Below are positions 1 to 9,374 of a stretch of DNA of 54,719 bases, piece after piece. The notes beneath the pieces are model-generated. The model saw only the letters and a program-made list of their open reading frames with translations, ran no database searches and was not told the origin of the DNA. Source of the stretch: Bacteroidota bacterium (GTDB lineage Bacteria > Bacteroidota > Bacteroidia > Flavobacteriales > Flavobacteriaceae); assembly GCA_947460615.1 (NCBI GenBank), contig CANHHG010000006.1:1-54719 (forward strand), written 5' to 3'. The translations under genes and the position numbers were made by a program. Every line of letters begins with the position of its first letter. Within the stretch, counting starts at the first letter, position 1.

Positions 1-66
1 TAGCTCAGATGGTAGAGCAATGGACTGAAAATCCATGTGTCCCTGGTTCGATCCCTGGAGGTACCA
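1..66 (+). tRNA. tRNA-Phe (GAA), 5' end cut by window edge
   Basis: The window opens at tRNA position 8, so the first seven acceptor-stem bases are missing. The D stem (GCTC/GAGC), anticodon stem ATGGA/TCCAT with loop CTGAAAA (anticodon GAA at 27-29), a 5-nt variable loop and the T arm are visible. The 3' acceptor strand AGGTACC with discriminator A ends at 66. CCA is not encoded. The T stem has a T-T opposition (44 and 56). Confidence 0.93.
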
Positions 67-72
67 CAAAAA

Positions 73-116
73 ACATCCCTAATCACTTCATTGGTAGTTA
101 GGGATTTTTTGTTTTT
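73..116 (+). terminator. Terminator downstream of tRNA-Phe
   Basis: ATCCCTAA (75-82) pairs with TTAGGGAT (98-105), followed by a T-rich tract. It sits directly after the tRNA, as expected for its terminator. A near copy with the same flanks lies at 13892-13938. Confidence 0.75.
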
Positions 117-215
117 TAAAATATTTACAAACTTAATTTTTTCTAATTCTGTTACTTATTCCGTTTAGTCCATTATTTATTATAATATCTTTTATCAATT
201 AAATATAAAAAGTAT

Positions 216-223
216 TACTTTTG
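216..223 (+). promoter_or_regulatory. Possible -7 box (TACTTTTG) for the acyltransferase operon
   Basis: The sequence matches the Bacteroidota -7 consensus TAnnTTTG and lies 68 bases before the start of the MBOAT gene. No clear TTG is present at the expected -33 distance, so the call rests on one box. The rest of 117-290 is AT-rich and I see no gene in it. Confidence 0.35.
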
Positions 224-290
224 GCAAAATATGTGGTTTATTGACCCTTAATAGGTTCTCAAAACACCAAAAAAATTAATTTTTTTTCTA

Positions 291-1694
291 ATGGTATTCT
301 CGAGTTTATTTTTTATTTTTTTATTTCTCCCTCTAAATTTAATTTTCTATTTTACCATTAAAAACAGAAAAATTAAGAATATTATTTTAGTTGTTTTTTC
401 ACTTATTTTCTACGCTTGGGGGGAGCCTATTTGGATAGGATTGCTTCTTTTATCCTCTCTAATTGATTTTTTGAACGGTCTGTTTATAGAAAAATATCAG
501 GGCAAACCCATTGCAAAATTAGGACTTTACAGCACATTGATTTTTAATTTAGGAATTCTAATTACTTTTAAATACTCTGATTTTATTGTACAGAATGTAA
601 ACGCAATCACTAATTTAAACTTCAAAGAACCAGGTTTCTTAATGCCAATTGGAATTTCTTTTTATTCGTTTCAAACTATTTCGTACACCATTGATGTTTA
701 TCGAGGTGAGGTAAAAGCGCAGAAGTCATTTTTAAATTTTTTATTATTTGTTTCACTTTACCATCAATTAGTAGCCGGACCCATAGTTAGATATTCTCAT
801 ATTGCGCAAGAAATTAATGAACGAATATTTAGCTGGAATGATTTTAATAATGGAGTCTCCAGATTTTGTATTGGGCTTTTCAAAAAAGTCTGTATTGCTA
901 ATATTGCTGGGGAAATTTGTTCTCATTATTTAACTAATGATTTATCGAATATTACTGTATTGGGAGGCTGGCTAGGGATTATAACTTATAGTATTCAAAT
1001 TTACTTTGATTTTTCTGGCTATTCAGACATGGCAATTGGATTGGGTTGGATGTTTGGATTTCACTATCATGAGAATTTTAAGTACCCTTATATATCCACA
1101 TCAGTAACTGATTTTTGGAGAAGATGGCATATTTCTTTGGGCACGTTTTTTAAAGATTACGTTTACATCCCGCTTGGAGGTAATAAAAAATATATTTTCA
1201 GAAACATCCTTATTGTATGGGCTTTAACTGGCTTATGGCATGGCGCAAGCTGGAATTTCATTATTTGGGGATTGTATTTTGGGATATTATTATTAATTGA
1301 AAAAACACTTTTAAGTGCCTTATTGAATAAATTACCTAAAGTCATAAGTCACATTTATGCATTATTCTTTATCATAATTGGTTGGGCAATTTTTTACTTT
1401 ACCGATTTTAATCAATTATTATATTTTATTAAATTATTATTTAATTTCACGAATCAAGAACTTTACAATTTGGAGGTTGAGAATATGTTTTTTGAAAATA
1501 TTTACTGGCTTGGAATTGCAATAATTTTATGTATACCAATATATACCTGGTTTTATAAATTTATCAATTCAATAAGCCTACTAAAGCATTTCATTCCTTT
1601 GATAACACTATTTCTTAATGTGATTTTACTAACTTGTTCCGTAATTTTATTAGTTGGAAGTTCCTATAATCCATTTATTTACTTCAGATTTTAA
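291..1694 (+). CDS. MBOAT family O-acyltransferase (AlgI/DltB-like)
   Basis: This is a polytopic inner-membrane protein of 467 residues, close to the usual length of AlgI. The N-terminus MVFSSLFFIFLFLP is characteristic of AlgI-like MBOAT proteins. The family's conserved histidines are visible: H280 in DFWRRWHISLG and the catalytic-type H317 in GLWHGASWNFI. Known relatives move acyl groups, usually acetyl, across the membrane onto alginate, teichoic acid or peptidoglycan. The next two genes encode a DHHW/AlgJ-like protein and an SGNH hydrolase, the usual periplasmic partners, separated by 2 nt and by an 11-bp overlap, so the three are almost certainly one operon. The acceptor polymer cannot be told from sequence. 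The start gives the canonical N-terminus. Confidence 0.9.
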   Translation: MVFSSLFFIFLFLPLNLIFYFTIKNRKIKNIILVVFSLIFYAWGEPIWIGLLLLSSLIDFLNGLFIEKYQGKPIAKLGLYSTLIFNLGILITFKYSDFIVQNVNAITNLNFKEPGFLMPIGISFYSFQTISYTIDVYRGEVKAQKSFLNFLLFVSLYHQLVAGPIVRYSHIAQEINERIFSWNDFNNGVSRFCIGLFKKVCIANIAGEICSHYLTNDLSNITVLGGWLGIITYSIQIYFDFSGYSDMAIGLGWMFGFHYHENFKYPYISTSVTDFWRRWHISLGTFFKDYVYIPLGGNKKYIFRNILIVWALTGLWHGASWNFIIWGLYFGILLLIEKTLLSALLNKLPKVISHIYALFFIIIGWAIFYFTDFNQLLYFIKLLFNFTNQELYNLEVENMFFENIYWLGIAIILCIPIYTWFYKFINSISLLKHFIPLITLFLNVILLTCSVILLVGSSYNPFIYFRF

Positions 1695-1696
1695 TT

Positions 1697-3076
1697 ATGA
1701 AAACATTTTTTATAAACCTATACTCGAGATTAAACTCCTTTCTGTTTGTTACCATTTTGATCACGGTAGGATTGCTTTTTATAGTTTTACCAAAAGAGAA
1801 AATATCTGAAGATGAAAAAAGAGCTTTAAAACAATTCCCTATTTTAACCAAGGAGAATTTGTTTTCAGGTAAATATTTTGAAGATATTGACCTGTATTAC
1901 TCTGATAATTTTATATACAGAAATGATATTATTGAGATTGCTTCTGAATTAAAAAAATATAAAGGAATAAAAAATCAAGAAATACAGTATTTCACCAAAT
2001 CAAAGGGATTTCAAAAATCAACAACACTTAAGCCAAAAACAAATAATAATGCTGCGTATGGTGATAAAAGTGGAAATAAAACATTAAACGATTCCACAGT
2101 AATTGATACCACTAGTGAGGCGTACAACAATATAAACTCGGTAATTGTTTACAAAAGCAGAGCAATTCAAATTTACAGTGGGTCTAGAAAAAAACTTAGC
2201 AATTTTGCGTCTTTAATTTCAAAATACAAAACGGCCCTTGGTCCTAATGTAACTATTTATTGTATGGCAATTCCTGTGGGTTCTGATTTTAATTTGCCTA
2301 GTTCATTTAAAAAAGATCGAGAAAAAACAGGTATAAATTACTTGTACAGCATTATGAATCCTTCAATAAAATGTGTTAAAGCATATGAGGAATTAGAAAA
2401 ACATCAAAAAGAGTACATTTACTTTAATACGGACCACCATTGGACAGGGCGAGGTGCGTATTATGCATACTTGGGTTTTTGTAGTTCTGCCGGAATAGAA
2501 CCTTTGTCAATCGATAAATTTGAAATTAAAAAAATCAACAACTTTATTGGAACTTTATACTATTATACTAGAAGTGAAGATTTAAAACAAAATAAAGATT
2601 ATGTTGAATATTTTAAAATCCCAAACACTACAAAGTCAACATATTTCGATGAAAAATTAATTACTGAAAAAAGAACAAAATTATTCGCTGAATTTGCCAG
2701 AGGCGGCAATTCCTATGGAGTGTTTTTGGGAGGAGATTACCCACTAATGCACATCAAATCAGACGTAAAAAATGGACAAAAAATACTTGTTGTAAAAGAT
2801 TCCTATGGAAATGCCTTTTCTCCATTTCTTTGTGCACATTATGAAGATGTTTTTGTAGTAGATTATCGCTATTTAAAATACAATATTAAGTCAATTATGA
2901 AGAAATACGGCATTAATAATTTAATGTTTGCTCATAATGTGTTTGTACTTAATTCTTCATTTACAACCTATCAGGAAAGCAGATTTTTAAATTCAAATTT
3001 CACTGCAAATCCTGTTAAACCTGAATCAATTAATGTAAAGTTAGATACACTAACAAACAAAAAAGATGAAAAGTAA
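1697..3076 (+). CDS. DHHW family / AlgJ-like membrane-anchored acetylation protein
   Basis: The protein has one N-terminal membrane anchor (about residues 14-32) and an extracytoplasmic domain. The family signature is clear: D246-H247-H248-W249 in YFNTDHHWTGRGA. A second active-site-like motif KDSYGN (D368, S369) follows. This D-H pair plus GDS-like serine resembles the SGNH-related catalytic site of AlgJ/AlgX, which passes acetyl groups to a polysaccharide. A low-complexity T/N/K-rich stretch lies near residues 110-140. It starts 2 nt after the MBOAT gene and its last 11 bp overlap the next gene, pointing to translational coupling. The role in O-acetylation is inferred from context and family; the substrate is unknown. 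Confidence 0.85.
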   Translation: MKTFFINLYSRLNSFLFVTILITVGLLFIVLPKEKISEDEKRALKQFPILTKENLFSGKYFEDIDLYYSDNFIYRNDIIEIASELKKYKGIKNQEIQYFTKSKGFQKSTTLKPKTNNNAAYGDKSGNKTLNDSTVIDTTSEAYNNINSVIVYKSRAIQIYSGSRKKLSNFASLISKYKTALGPNVTIYCMAIPVGSDFNLPSSFKKDREKTGINYLYSIMNPSIKCVKAYEELEKHQKEYIYFNTDHHWTGRGAYYAYLGFCSSAGIEPLSIDKFEIKKINNFIGTLYYYTRSEDLKQNKDYVEYFKIPNTTKSTYFDEKLITEKRTKLFAEFARGGNSYGVFLGGDYPLMHIKSDVKNGQKILVVKDSYGNAFSPFLCAHYEDVFVVDYRYLKYNIKSIMKKYGINNLMFAHNVFVLNSSFTTYQESRFLNSNFTANPVKPESINVKLDTLTNKKDEK

Positions 3077-4508
3077 TAATTCTATAATTGTTGTATGTTT
3101 ATTACTATTTTGTTCTTTGATTTATAGTCAATCAAGCGAACCAAGCTGTATAAATAACGATTTTAACGCCATTCAATTTAAAAATCCAAATGTACTAAGT
3201 GCTTTTTATACTAATTGGATTTCAAAAAACAAGTTTTCAGTGCTGCATTTAGGCGACAGTCACCTTCAAAATGAAAATTTACCTAATAAATGTCGCCATT
3301 TAATTCAAGAATTATTGGGAGATGGAGGGATAGGTCTTATTCAGCCATTTTCTATAGTAAAATCATATAATGCTAGTTTTTATAAATCAACACATACAGG
3401 TGATTGGGAATATAGTAAGAGTTATATTCTTCCCCCAAAACTTCCCTTAGGAGTTCGTGGAATGACGGCAAAAACAGTCGATGAAAAAGCGTCATTTCAA
3501 ATAACTTTCAATAATTCGCCTTCTTCTCAAAATACTATTTTAACTGTTTTTTATTCCAATGCATCCGAAAGTTATGAGCCAATAATTAAGGCAGATTCCA
3601 TTGCGGCCGAATTGATATCCAAAACTGGCGATATATTAAAATATCGATTACCCTCCAATTTTAATAAAATTCAATTTTCATTACATAAATCTAATGAGAA
3701 TCAAAATCAATTTATTTTATACGGAATGTCATTGTCAAATTTTGATGAAACAGGTGCTATTTGGCACAATGCAGGTGTTGGAGCATGTCAATATAAATCG
3801 GTATTGTTTGAGGACAAATATGAAGAACAAGCTACTTATTTAAATCCAGATTTGATAATTATTGATTATGGAACCAATGATTTTCTATACACTAATTTAA
3901 TACCGGATCAATTAAAATCAGAAATAGAACAAGTAATTGCTAAGGTTAAAAAGGCAAATCCTAGGGCCTCAATAATTCTAACTTCCTCACAAGACATGAA
4001 TTATAAAAGAGTAAATATTACCGCTAGCAAACTATTTTCTCAAATGGTAAAAACGATTGCTTATGAAAACCAATGTGGTTTTTGGGATTGGTATTTAGTT
4101 TCTGGCGGGGCTCATTCAATGGATATTTGGCAAACAAATAAATTAACCATGAATGATGGAATTCATTTAAACGGAAAAGGTTCCGAATTAAAAGGAATAT
4201 TATTAATTGAGGCTTTAAAAAAATCTATTTCCTATTTGTTAGAAAACCCCGAAAGCAAAGAATTAAACTTTGAAGAACCGATAGCACTGGTTAATGTTGA
4301 GACAGATACCGCAGTTGCAGTAAAAGTAGAAGTAGTTCCTACCAAAGCATTTGTAAAACGAAGTAAAAAAATTACTTATAAAGTAAAAAGTGGAGATACT
4401 TTAGGAGAAATTGCAGAGAAATTTAACATCACTATTGTAGCATTAAAAAGACAAAATAAATTGCGCAACAATAAGATTAAGCCAAATCAAGTGCTCTTTA
4501 TTAAATAA
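3066..4508 (+). CDS. Secreted SGNH/GDSL hydrolase with C-terminal LysM domain
   Basis: An N-terminal signal peptide ends near residue 21 (FCSLIYSQ). An SGNH hydrolase domain follows, with block I LHLGDSH (S65), block III DYGTNDF and block V DGIHL (D364, H367), so the catalytic triad looks complete. Residues 436-480 form a LysM domain (YKVKSGDTLGEIAEKFNI), which in known proteins binds peptidoglycan or other GlcNAc polymers. Fusion of an SGNH esterase or transferase to LysM, next to MBOAT and DHHW genes, suggests an enzyme held at the cell wall that adds or removes acetyl groups. It overlaps the preceding gene by 11 bp. Its stop codon lies inside the terminator stem. Confidence 0.88.
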   Translation: MKSNNSIIVVCLLLFCSLIYSQSSEPSCINNDFNAIQFKNPNVLSAFYTNWISKNKFSVLHLGDSHLQNENLPNKCRHLIQELLGDGGIGLIQPFSIVKSYNASFYKSTHTGDWEYSKSYILPPKLPLGVRGMTAKTVDEKASFQITFNNSPSSQNTILTVFYSNASESYEPIIKADSIAAELISKTGDILKYRLPSNFNKIQFSLHKSNENQNQFILYGMSLSNFDETGAIWHNAGVGACQYKSVLFEDKYEEQATYLNPDLIIIDYGTNDFLYTNLIPDQLKSEIEQVIAKVKKANPRASIILTSSQDMNYKRVNITASKLFSQMVKTIAYENQCGFWDWYLVSGGAHSMDIWQTNKLTMNDGIHLNGKGSELKGILLIEALKKSISYLLENPESKELNFEEPIALVNVETDTAVAVKVEVVPTKAFVKRSKKITYKVKSGDTLGEIAEKFNITIVALKRQNKLRNNKIKPNQVLFIK

Positions 4509-4524
4509 AGAGCACTTGATTTTT
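4487..4524 (+). terminator. Strong terminator ending the acetylation operon
   Basis: A perfect 14-bp stem, TCAAGTGCTCTTTA (4487-4500) with TAAAGAGCACTTGA (4506-4519), closes a 5-nt loop and is followed by TTTTTATT. It separates the + operon from the convergent - strand operon. Confidence 0.88.
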
Positions 4525-4539
4525 ATTGATTCATTATTT

Positions 4540-5145
4540 CTATAAAAAATGGATAAATGCAGCGCACCAATCCTCATAAGTGCTGTTTCTACAATTGATT
4601 TTTTTGAAAATCGTTGCTTTTTTATCAATGTCACCACGATTATATAGGGTATAAAGTCCTTTTAAAGAACATTTTTCGTAGCTCTTTTTATTACTATATT
4701 CAAATAATCGCAGTAATTTCCATTGAATTTCCAACTGATTTAAATAATCTATTTGACTAGAAGTTATTTTTGTTGGGTTGTTTTTGATGTCTATTAATAT
4801 AGAGTCATTAATAATATTAATCGGAGTTTGAGAAAGTGTTTTTAATATAAAACTAATTTTCATTTGAAAAGGACCGAAAGATAAATCGAATTTATCGTTA
4901 TTGAGAACAATATTAGACTTTACAAGTAGTACTTCTAAGTCATTCATTGGAATTGAATAGGTAATATATTCAGGACTTACAATGCTAAATAGTTCTTTTT
5001 TCGATAAATAATATGGAGCTTCAAATCCTGCTATTTTATTTGAAATTGTGGTGAGTTTAACTTTAGCTTCTTGCTCAAAATAATAACAGGGATCGGATTG
5101 TGAAAAAGCGCTTAAATTAAGGAATAAAAATAAAAACCATTTCAT
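4540..5145 (-). CDS. Secreted protein, probable divergent lysozyme-fold domain
   Basis: The 201-residue product has a signal peptide (MKWFLFLFLNLSAFSQ). From memory of Bacteroidota lysozyme-like hypothetical proteins, three landmarks fit: a Pro-Glu pair followed by a tyrosine (P58-E59-Y60), which would hold the catalytic acid; SFGPFQMK (89-96), matching the S-x-G-x-FQMKPSF pattern; and YTLYNRG (165-171), matching the A-YN-G pattern. These suggest a lysozyme/transglycosylase fold acting on peptidoglycan, but the match is by pattern only. It is the last gene of the six-gene operon, 5 nt after its neighbour. If the fold is wrong, it is simply a secreted protein of unknown function. Confidence 0.6.
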   Translation of the reverse strand: MKWFLFLFLNLSAFSQSDPCYYFEQEAKVKLTTISNKIAGFEAPYYLSKKELFSIVSPEYITYSIPMNDLEVLLVKSNIVLNNDKFDLSFGPFQMKISFILKTLSQTPINIINDSILIDIKNNPTKITSSQIDYLNQLEIQWKLLRLFEYSNKKSYEKCSLKGLYTLYNRGDIDKKATIFKKINCRNSTYEDWCAAFIHFL

Positions 5146-5150
5146 CTAAA

Positions 5151-6218
5151 TTAGTAATAAACTCTAATAGAATTACTTTCACTAAAATTGGTGTCTGGAC
5201 AAATAATTAATGACTTAATCATAAAATTGTTTTCATAGCAGCTGCCACAATTACATAAATCTGAATTGGAAGAACTCGGAATTAATTCTAGTTTAATGTT
5301 TAATTTTCTTTCAGAATCGAAAAGATCCGCAATTTGTCTGGCAATTGTGGGATTGCATTTAATTTCTATATTACTTTCAACATAATTATTGTAATTTCTT
5401 TCTCCTTTATAAAACATTTTATTATCGAAATCATTATAAAAGAAATTTGAAACACCAATTAACTCATCAAATTCTACATTATAAGTATTACTATCAAAAT
5501 TAAAGTCCCCAAAAACTCCCGTAACTATTTTATAATAATTGGTACTATTTTGACTTGAATTCAGTTTTAAATTATTGAGGATTTTCTGAGTTACTACATT
5601 GATATAATCTTGTTTATCAAATTCGCTTTTCCAACTGTAATTCTCTAACCTTGATTTGGCATAACATCTCACCGATTGCTGAATCGAAGAATTGTTTTTA
5701 TAATTTGAAAAATACAAGTTCACTGGAATTAAAAAATCATCCTCTAGTTCAATTGGAGCGCTGCTAACTTGATTATAATCAAATGCGACTTTATACACAT
5801 AATAGGTCCTGGATTTTGATTTTGCTTCAATGACATCGGCATTAATTACTCCAGAAAAATATAATATTTCTCTTTGGTCAAGTGGTATTTTCTTTAATTC
5901 ATTTGAATAATTTTCAATTTCATAAATAGAATTATAATATAATTCTATTTTATCACCTTCATAATAACCTGCTTCTTTTAATGGTTTTGAAGATTTTCCA
6001 GTTAAAAAAATGGGTTTATTATTATTGATAAAATCATTGTAATTGGACTTTTCAAAATTTACTTTTTTTACTGATACAGGATTGTTTATTTTACTACCTG
6101 TATTATCTTCCGTATTGTCTTCTTTATAAAAAAGATCGGATTCTTTATTATTAGTATCTGTTTGGGCAATTACGCCTTCAAAAAACAAAAAGATAGCTAG
6201 ATAGAAAAGGTGTTTCAT
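5151..6218 (-). CDS. Secreted protein of unknown function, Cys-rich near C-terminus
   Basis: I do not recognise a family. The protein has a signal peptide (MKHLFYLAIFLFFEGVIAQ), a short acidic linker rich in N, E and D (20-45), then a globular region with many aromatic residues and a beta-like pattern. A tight cysteine group, CNCGSC followed by another Cys about 15 residues later, lies near the C-terminus and could form disulfides or bind metal. It begins 1 nt from the end of the large TPR/WG gene and ends 5 nt before the lysozyme-like gene, so it belongs to the same transcript. Its export and the company it keeps suggest a periplasmic or surface role. Confidence 0.7.
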   Translation of the reverse strand: MKHLFYLAIFLFFEGVIAQTDTNNKESDLFYKEDNTEDNTGSKINNPVSVKKVNFEKSNYNDFINNNKPIFLTGKSSKPLKEAGYYEGDKIELYYNSIYEIENYSNELKKIPLDQREILYFSGVINADVIEAKSKSRTYYVYKVAFDYNQVSSAPIELEDDFLIPVNLYFSNYKNNSSIQQSVRCYAKSRLENYSWKSEFDKQDYINVVTQKILNNLKLNSSQNSTNYYKIVTGVFGDFNFDSNTYNVEFDELIGVSNFFYNDFDNKMFYKGERNYNNYVESNIEIKCNPTIARQIADLFDSERKLNIKLELIPSSSNSDLCNCGSCYENNFMIKSLIICPDTNFSESNSIRVYY

Positions 6219-6219
6219 A

Positions 6220-9200
6220 CTACTTACAATTGTACTTTTTATTACGAATACATTCGGCGTTACCTAAGGCTGCCCCTTTAGACCAATACACACAAGCTTC
6301 CGATTTTTTATTTAGTTTGTTTAATTGATTAGCTGCATTATTAAGATACAAACCTTTGGATTCATCACTTTCGTATTTACTGTTTTTCAACGCATTCATA
6401 TAATCATTTAGTGCCAATTGACTTTCCCCTCTATCTGCGTATATCGCCCCTCTATTGTTATAGGCTGCAGAATGTTTAGGATTATTTTTTAAAACTTTAC
6501 AATAATTATCAAAAGCCTCTTTATTATTGTTTAAATTACTGTTGGAATAACCTAAATTGAACATTAAAGATTCATCATATTCAGAACTTAAACTCATTAT
6601 TTTGATAATATCATTTTTTGTATCGCTCCAATAATTTCTCTTCCAATTCAATTGATATCTGTCATAATAAGCTTCGGTATTATTTGGATCTATTGCAACT
6701 GCTTGATTGAAATAATCTATTGCAGAATATGTATCTCCTTTTTCTTTGTAACATCTTCCTAATAATAATGGAACTTCATAAACATCTCTTTTTTCATTAA
6801 ACAATGACTTAAGTTCAGAAATAGCTTTATCGTATTCTGCTGAATAATATAAATTTCTGGCTTCATTTACTTTCTTGTTATAATTATAATCAGAAAAATC
6901 GATTCCTTTAGCCATTAATACTTGATCTTTATAAGTCACATAAACAGGCATGTCTTTATAGGTAATAATCTTATATTTCTTGTAATGATCAATGTAGTCC
7001 ATTTCTTTCATTAGATTATATAGTTCTGCTTTATGAGTTTGAGTATCTATTTTATAGAACGTATTTTCTTGTCTCGCCAAAGCATATTTTGAATTATCAT
7101 AATAATACAATATTTGAGCATTTTCTAAAATAACTTCCCCTTTGTTGTCTATAATACTCGTTTTCTCATTTTCATCAGTGACCACCGTCAAACCTTTGTA
7201 AAAATAACCCCCAAAATTATAGATTATTGGTATGATTATTTCTCCTTTGAAATTGATATACCCAATTTTATCACCTAATTGAACTAGTAATAATTCTGGT
7301 TTATCATACACTTCATGATAAGAAATATTCTCAACAAAATTAGAACTCACAAAACATTTTTCTTCTTCAGTTTCATATCCGTCAGGCACCATCCCCTGTG
7401 GTTCACCATAATAAAGTTGATAAACTGGACTAACTACCGTTTCACCAAGTTCGTTAATATAACCAATTAGTTCATTTTTTTGAACTTGTAATAACCCATT
7501 TTCTATTTTGTCAATAGAATCAAAACTGTCTTTTGTTAAAAAGGAATTAGAAGTTAAATGGTATAATTTACAATTAGTAACCGTAGATTTTGGTGTGGCA
7601 TTCGTATTAATTGAAAACAAACTTTTACCACAATGATCTATATTTTTATACTTAAAGTCTAAAAGTACTTTCCCTTTTTGATCAATAATCCCATATAGAG
7701 TTCCCAATTTTGGAAGGGTATTACTAACAATAAAGTAGTCTCCAGCTTCATTTATCGATTCATAGGATAATGGTATAACCACTTCTCCATTTTTATTGAT
7801 TAAGCCTTGTTTCTTTTTTAATTCTACTTTGTAATATAAATTTGTAGCGCTAACATAGCTTAAAGGCTCTATAGAATTATATTTTTGAGATTTAACAGTT
7901 CCATTTAGATCTACTAGATAGCTTTGGCTATTCAAAGTAACATTGAATGTGGATGCATCAATTTCTGAAATACTGGAATATATTGCTTCTAGAATTCCTT
8001 CGCCTTTAGGGGAAATTAACCCATAAGTACTATTAACATTATTAATATTCTTAGTTACTATAAAATTATTATTATCCGTTTTGGTGATGGATTCGAATGA
8101 AAAATCAATTACTTTCTCCCCAAGATCATTTAGTACTCCATGGTTCTTTCCTAGTTTAGCAATAAAAAAATCACCTGTATTATCAATACAATCATAGGTA
8201 GTTGGAATTATTTTATTCGCTAAATTGTCAATTACCCCATACTTCTTATATTTTGAAACGATAAATTTTCCTTTTGGCAATGCCAACATTGAATCATATT
8301 CAACGTCTCCAATAAATTTAAGGGTCCCAATATTGAGTAAATTATATTTCTTATTTTTGGTTAAATAGGGCAATACAATTTCTTTATATTCTTTAATTTT
8401 ACTATTGGCTAACTCTATTTTACTTGAGTTTGGGTAATTGGCCGCAAAGTTTTCAAAATTAGTCAAGCTATCTGAATCAATTGCAGAATTCCAATCTATC
8501 TCTTCTATTTTTTGATTTGCTTGCCCAATAAATTTACTTGTTGGATAATCCTTTACAAATTTTTGATATAATTCTTTATTGTTTTTGTTCTCAATTTCTT
8601 CCCAATTTTTTGAACTAACAAAGTCAATCGCGTCATTTAATTTTGGAGAATTTGGATAAGTAATGATGTAATTTTTATATTTCTCTACAGAATTTGATTC
8701 TTTAGCCTTATTGAAAGCAACAGTAAACATTAAATCTTCAGCCTGATAATAAAATTTAGTGGTTGGTCTTTTTTTCAAAAACTCGTTTAAAACAAATTCG
8801 TCATTTAATGGCTTTAATTTTTCAAATTCCAAGCTATCTCTCACATTAATTGCTTTATTATGAAATAGATTTTTCGGGTATTTATCAAGAAAAGATTCAA
8901 TGGTACTTAGATCATACTCTTTAGTATATCTTGAAAATAACAAAGATTCAAACTCATTATTTTCCATGGTATTATTTGTCTGACATAAAATAATGTCCTT
9001 ACAGAGTTCCTCATTTATTTTTGGATCATACGACTCAATGCCACTAAAAGCTTCCAAAAAGTAGGTGTAAGCACTGTCTATCGTTTGAATATTATCAGAA
9101 ACTTTACGCATGTATTTGCTTCTAATATATTTAGACTCCGGCTTTATTCCATTGTCTTTTTCATATTTTTCAATTTTTTCGAGTACTTTTTTCTTGTCAA

Positions 9201-9312
9201 AATTTTCTTTCACTAATTCTTCGTTAGCTAAACGAAGTTGACGAAATTGAGCATTAACTTCTAATTGAAGGCAAAAAACAAATAATAAGGAAATTAATAA
9301 TTTTTTTTTCAT
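6220..9312 (-). CDS. Secreted TPR and WG-repeat protein
   Basis: A start at 9312 puts a clean signal peptide at the N-terminus (MKKKLLISLLFVFCLQLEVNAQ); a longer ATG start at 9336 would add eight residues before it. Residues about 25-330 hold degenerate helical repeats with recurring YPxS motifs. Residues about 355-725 hold roughly eight WG-type repeats, for example KYGVIDNLANKIIP, KQGLINKNGEVVIP and KIGYINFKGEIIIP. Residues about 805-1030 hold TPR repeats (YKEKGDTYSAIDYFNQAV; AYNNRGAIYADRGESQLAL). All three are scaffold or binding repeats and I see no catalytic motif. It shares the WG repeat with the preceding gene in the operon. The function is unknown; a scaffold at the envelope is the safest reading. 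Confidence 0.85.
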   Translation of the reverse strand: MKKKLLISLLFVFCLQLEVNAQFRQLRLANEELVKENFDKKKVLEKIEKYEKDNGIKPESKYIRSKYMRKVSDNIQTIDSAYTYFLEAFSGIESYDPKINEELCKDIILCQTNNTMENNEFESLLFSRYTKEYDLSTIESFLDKYPKNLFHNKAINVRDSLEFEKLKPLNDEFVLNEFLKKRPTTKFYYQAEDLMFTVAFNKAKESNSVEKYKNYIITYPNSPKLNDAIDFVSSKNWEEIENKNNKELYQKFVKDYPTSKFIGQANQKIEEIDWNSAIDSDSLTNFENFAANYPNSSKIELANSKIKEYKEIVLPYLTKNKKYNLLNIGTLKFIGDVEYDSMLALPKGKFIVSKYKKYGVIDNLANKIIPTTYDCIDNTGDFFIAKLGKNHGVLNDLGEKVIDFSFESITKTDNNNFIVTKNINNVNSTYGLISPKGEGILEAIYSSISEIDASTFNVTLNSQSYLVDLNGTVKSQKYNSIEPLSYVSATNLYYKVELKKKQGLINKNGEVVIPLSYESINEAGDYFIVSNTLPKLGTLYGIIDQKGKVLLDFKYKNIDHCGKSLFSINTNATPKSTVTNCKLYHLTSNSFLTKDSFDSIDKIENGLLQVQKNELIGYINELGETVVSPVYQLYYGEPQGMVPDGYETEEEKCFVSSNFVENISYHEVYDKPELLLVQLGDKIGYINFKGEIIIPIIYNFGGYFYKGLTVVTDENEKTSIIDNKGEVILENAQILYYYDNSKYALARQENTFYKIDTQTHKAELYNLMKEMDYIDHYKKYKIITYKDMPVYVTYKDQVLMAKGIDFSDYNYNKKVNEARNLYYSAEYDKAISELKSLFNEKRDVYEVPLLLGRCYKEKGDTYSAIDYFNQAVAIDPNNTEAYYDRYQLNWKRNYWSDTKNDIIKIMSLSSEYDESLMFNLGYSNSNLNNNKEAFDNYCKVLKNNPKHSAAYNNRGAIYADRGESQLALNDYMNALKNSKYESDESKGLYLNNAANQLNKLNKKSEACVYWSKGAALGNAECIRNKKYNCK

Positions 9313-9374
9313 AATAAATTTATCAAAGAGAGTCATTCACTTTACGTTACTTTAGGCAGTTGGTTGGGTTGTAA

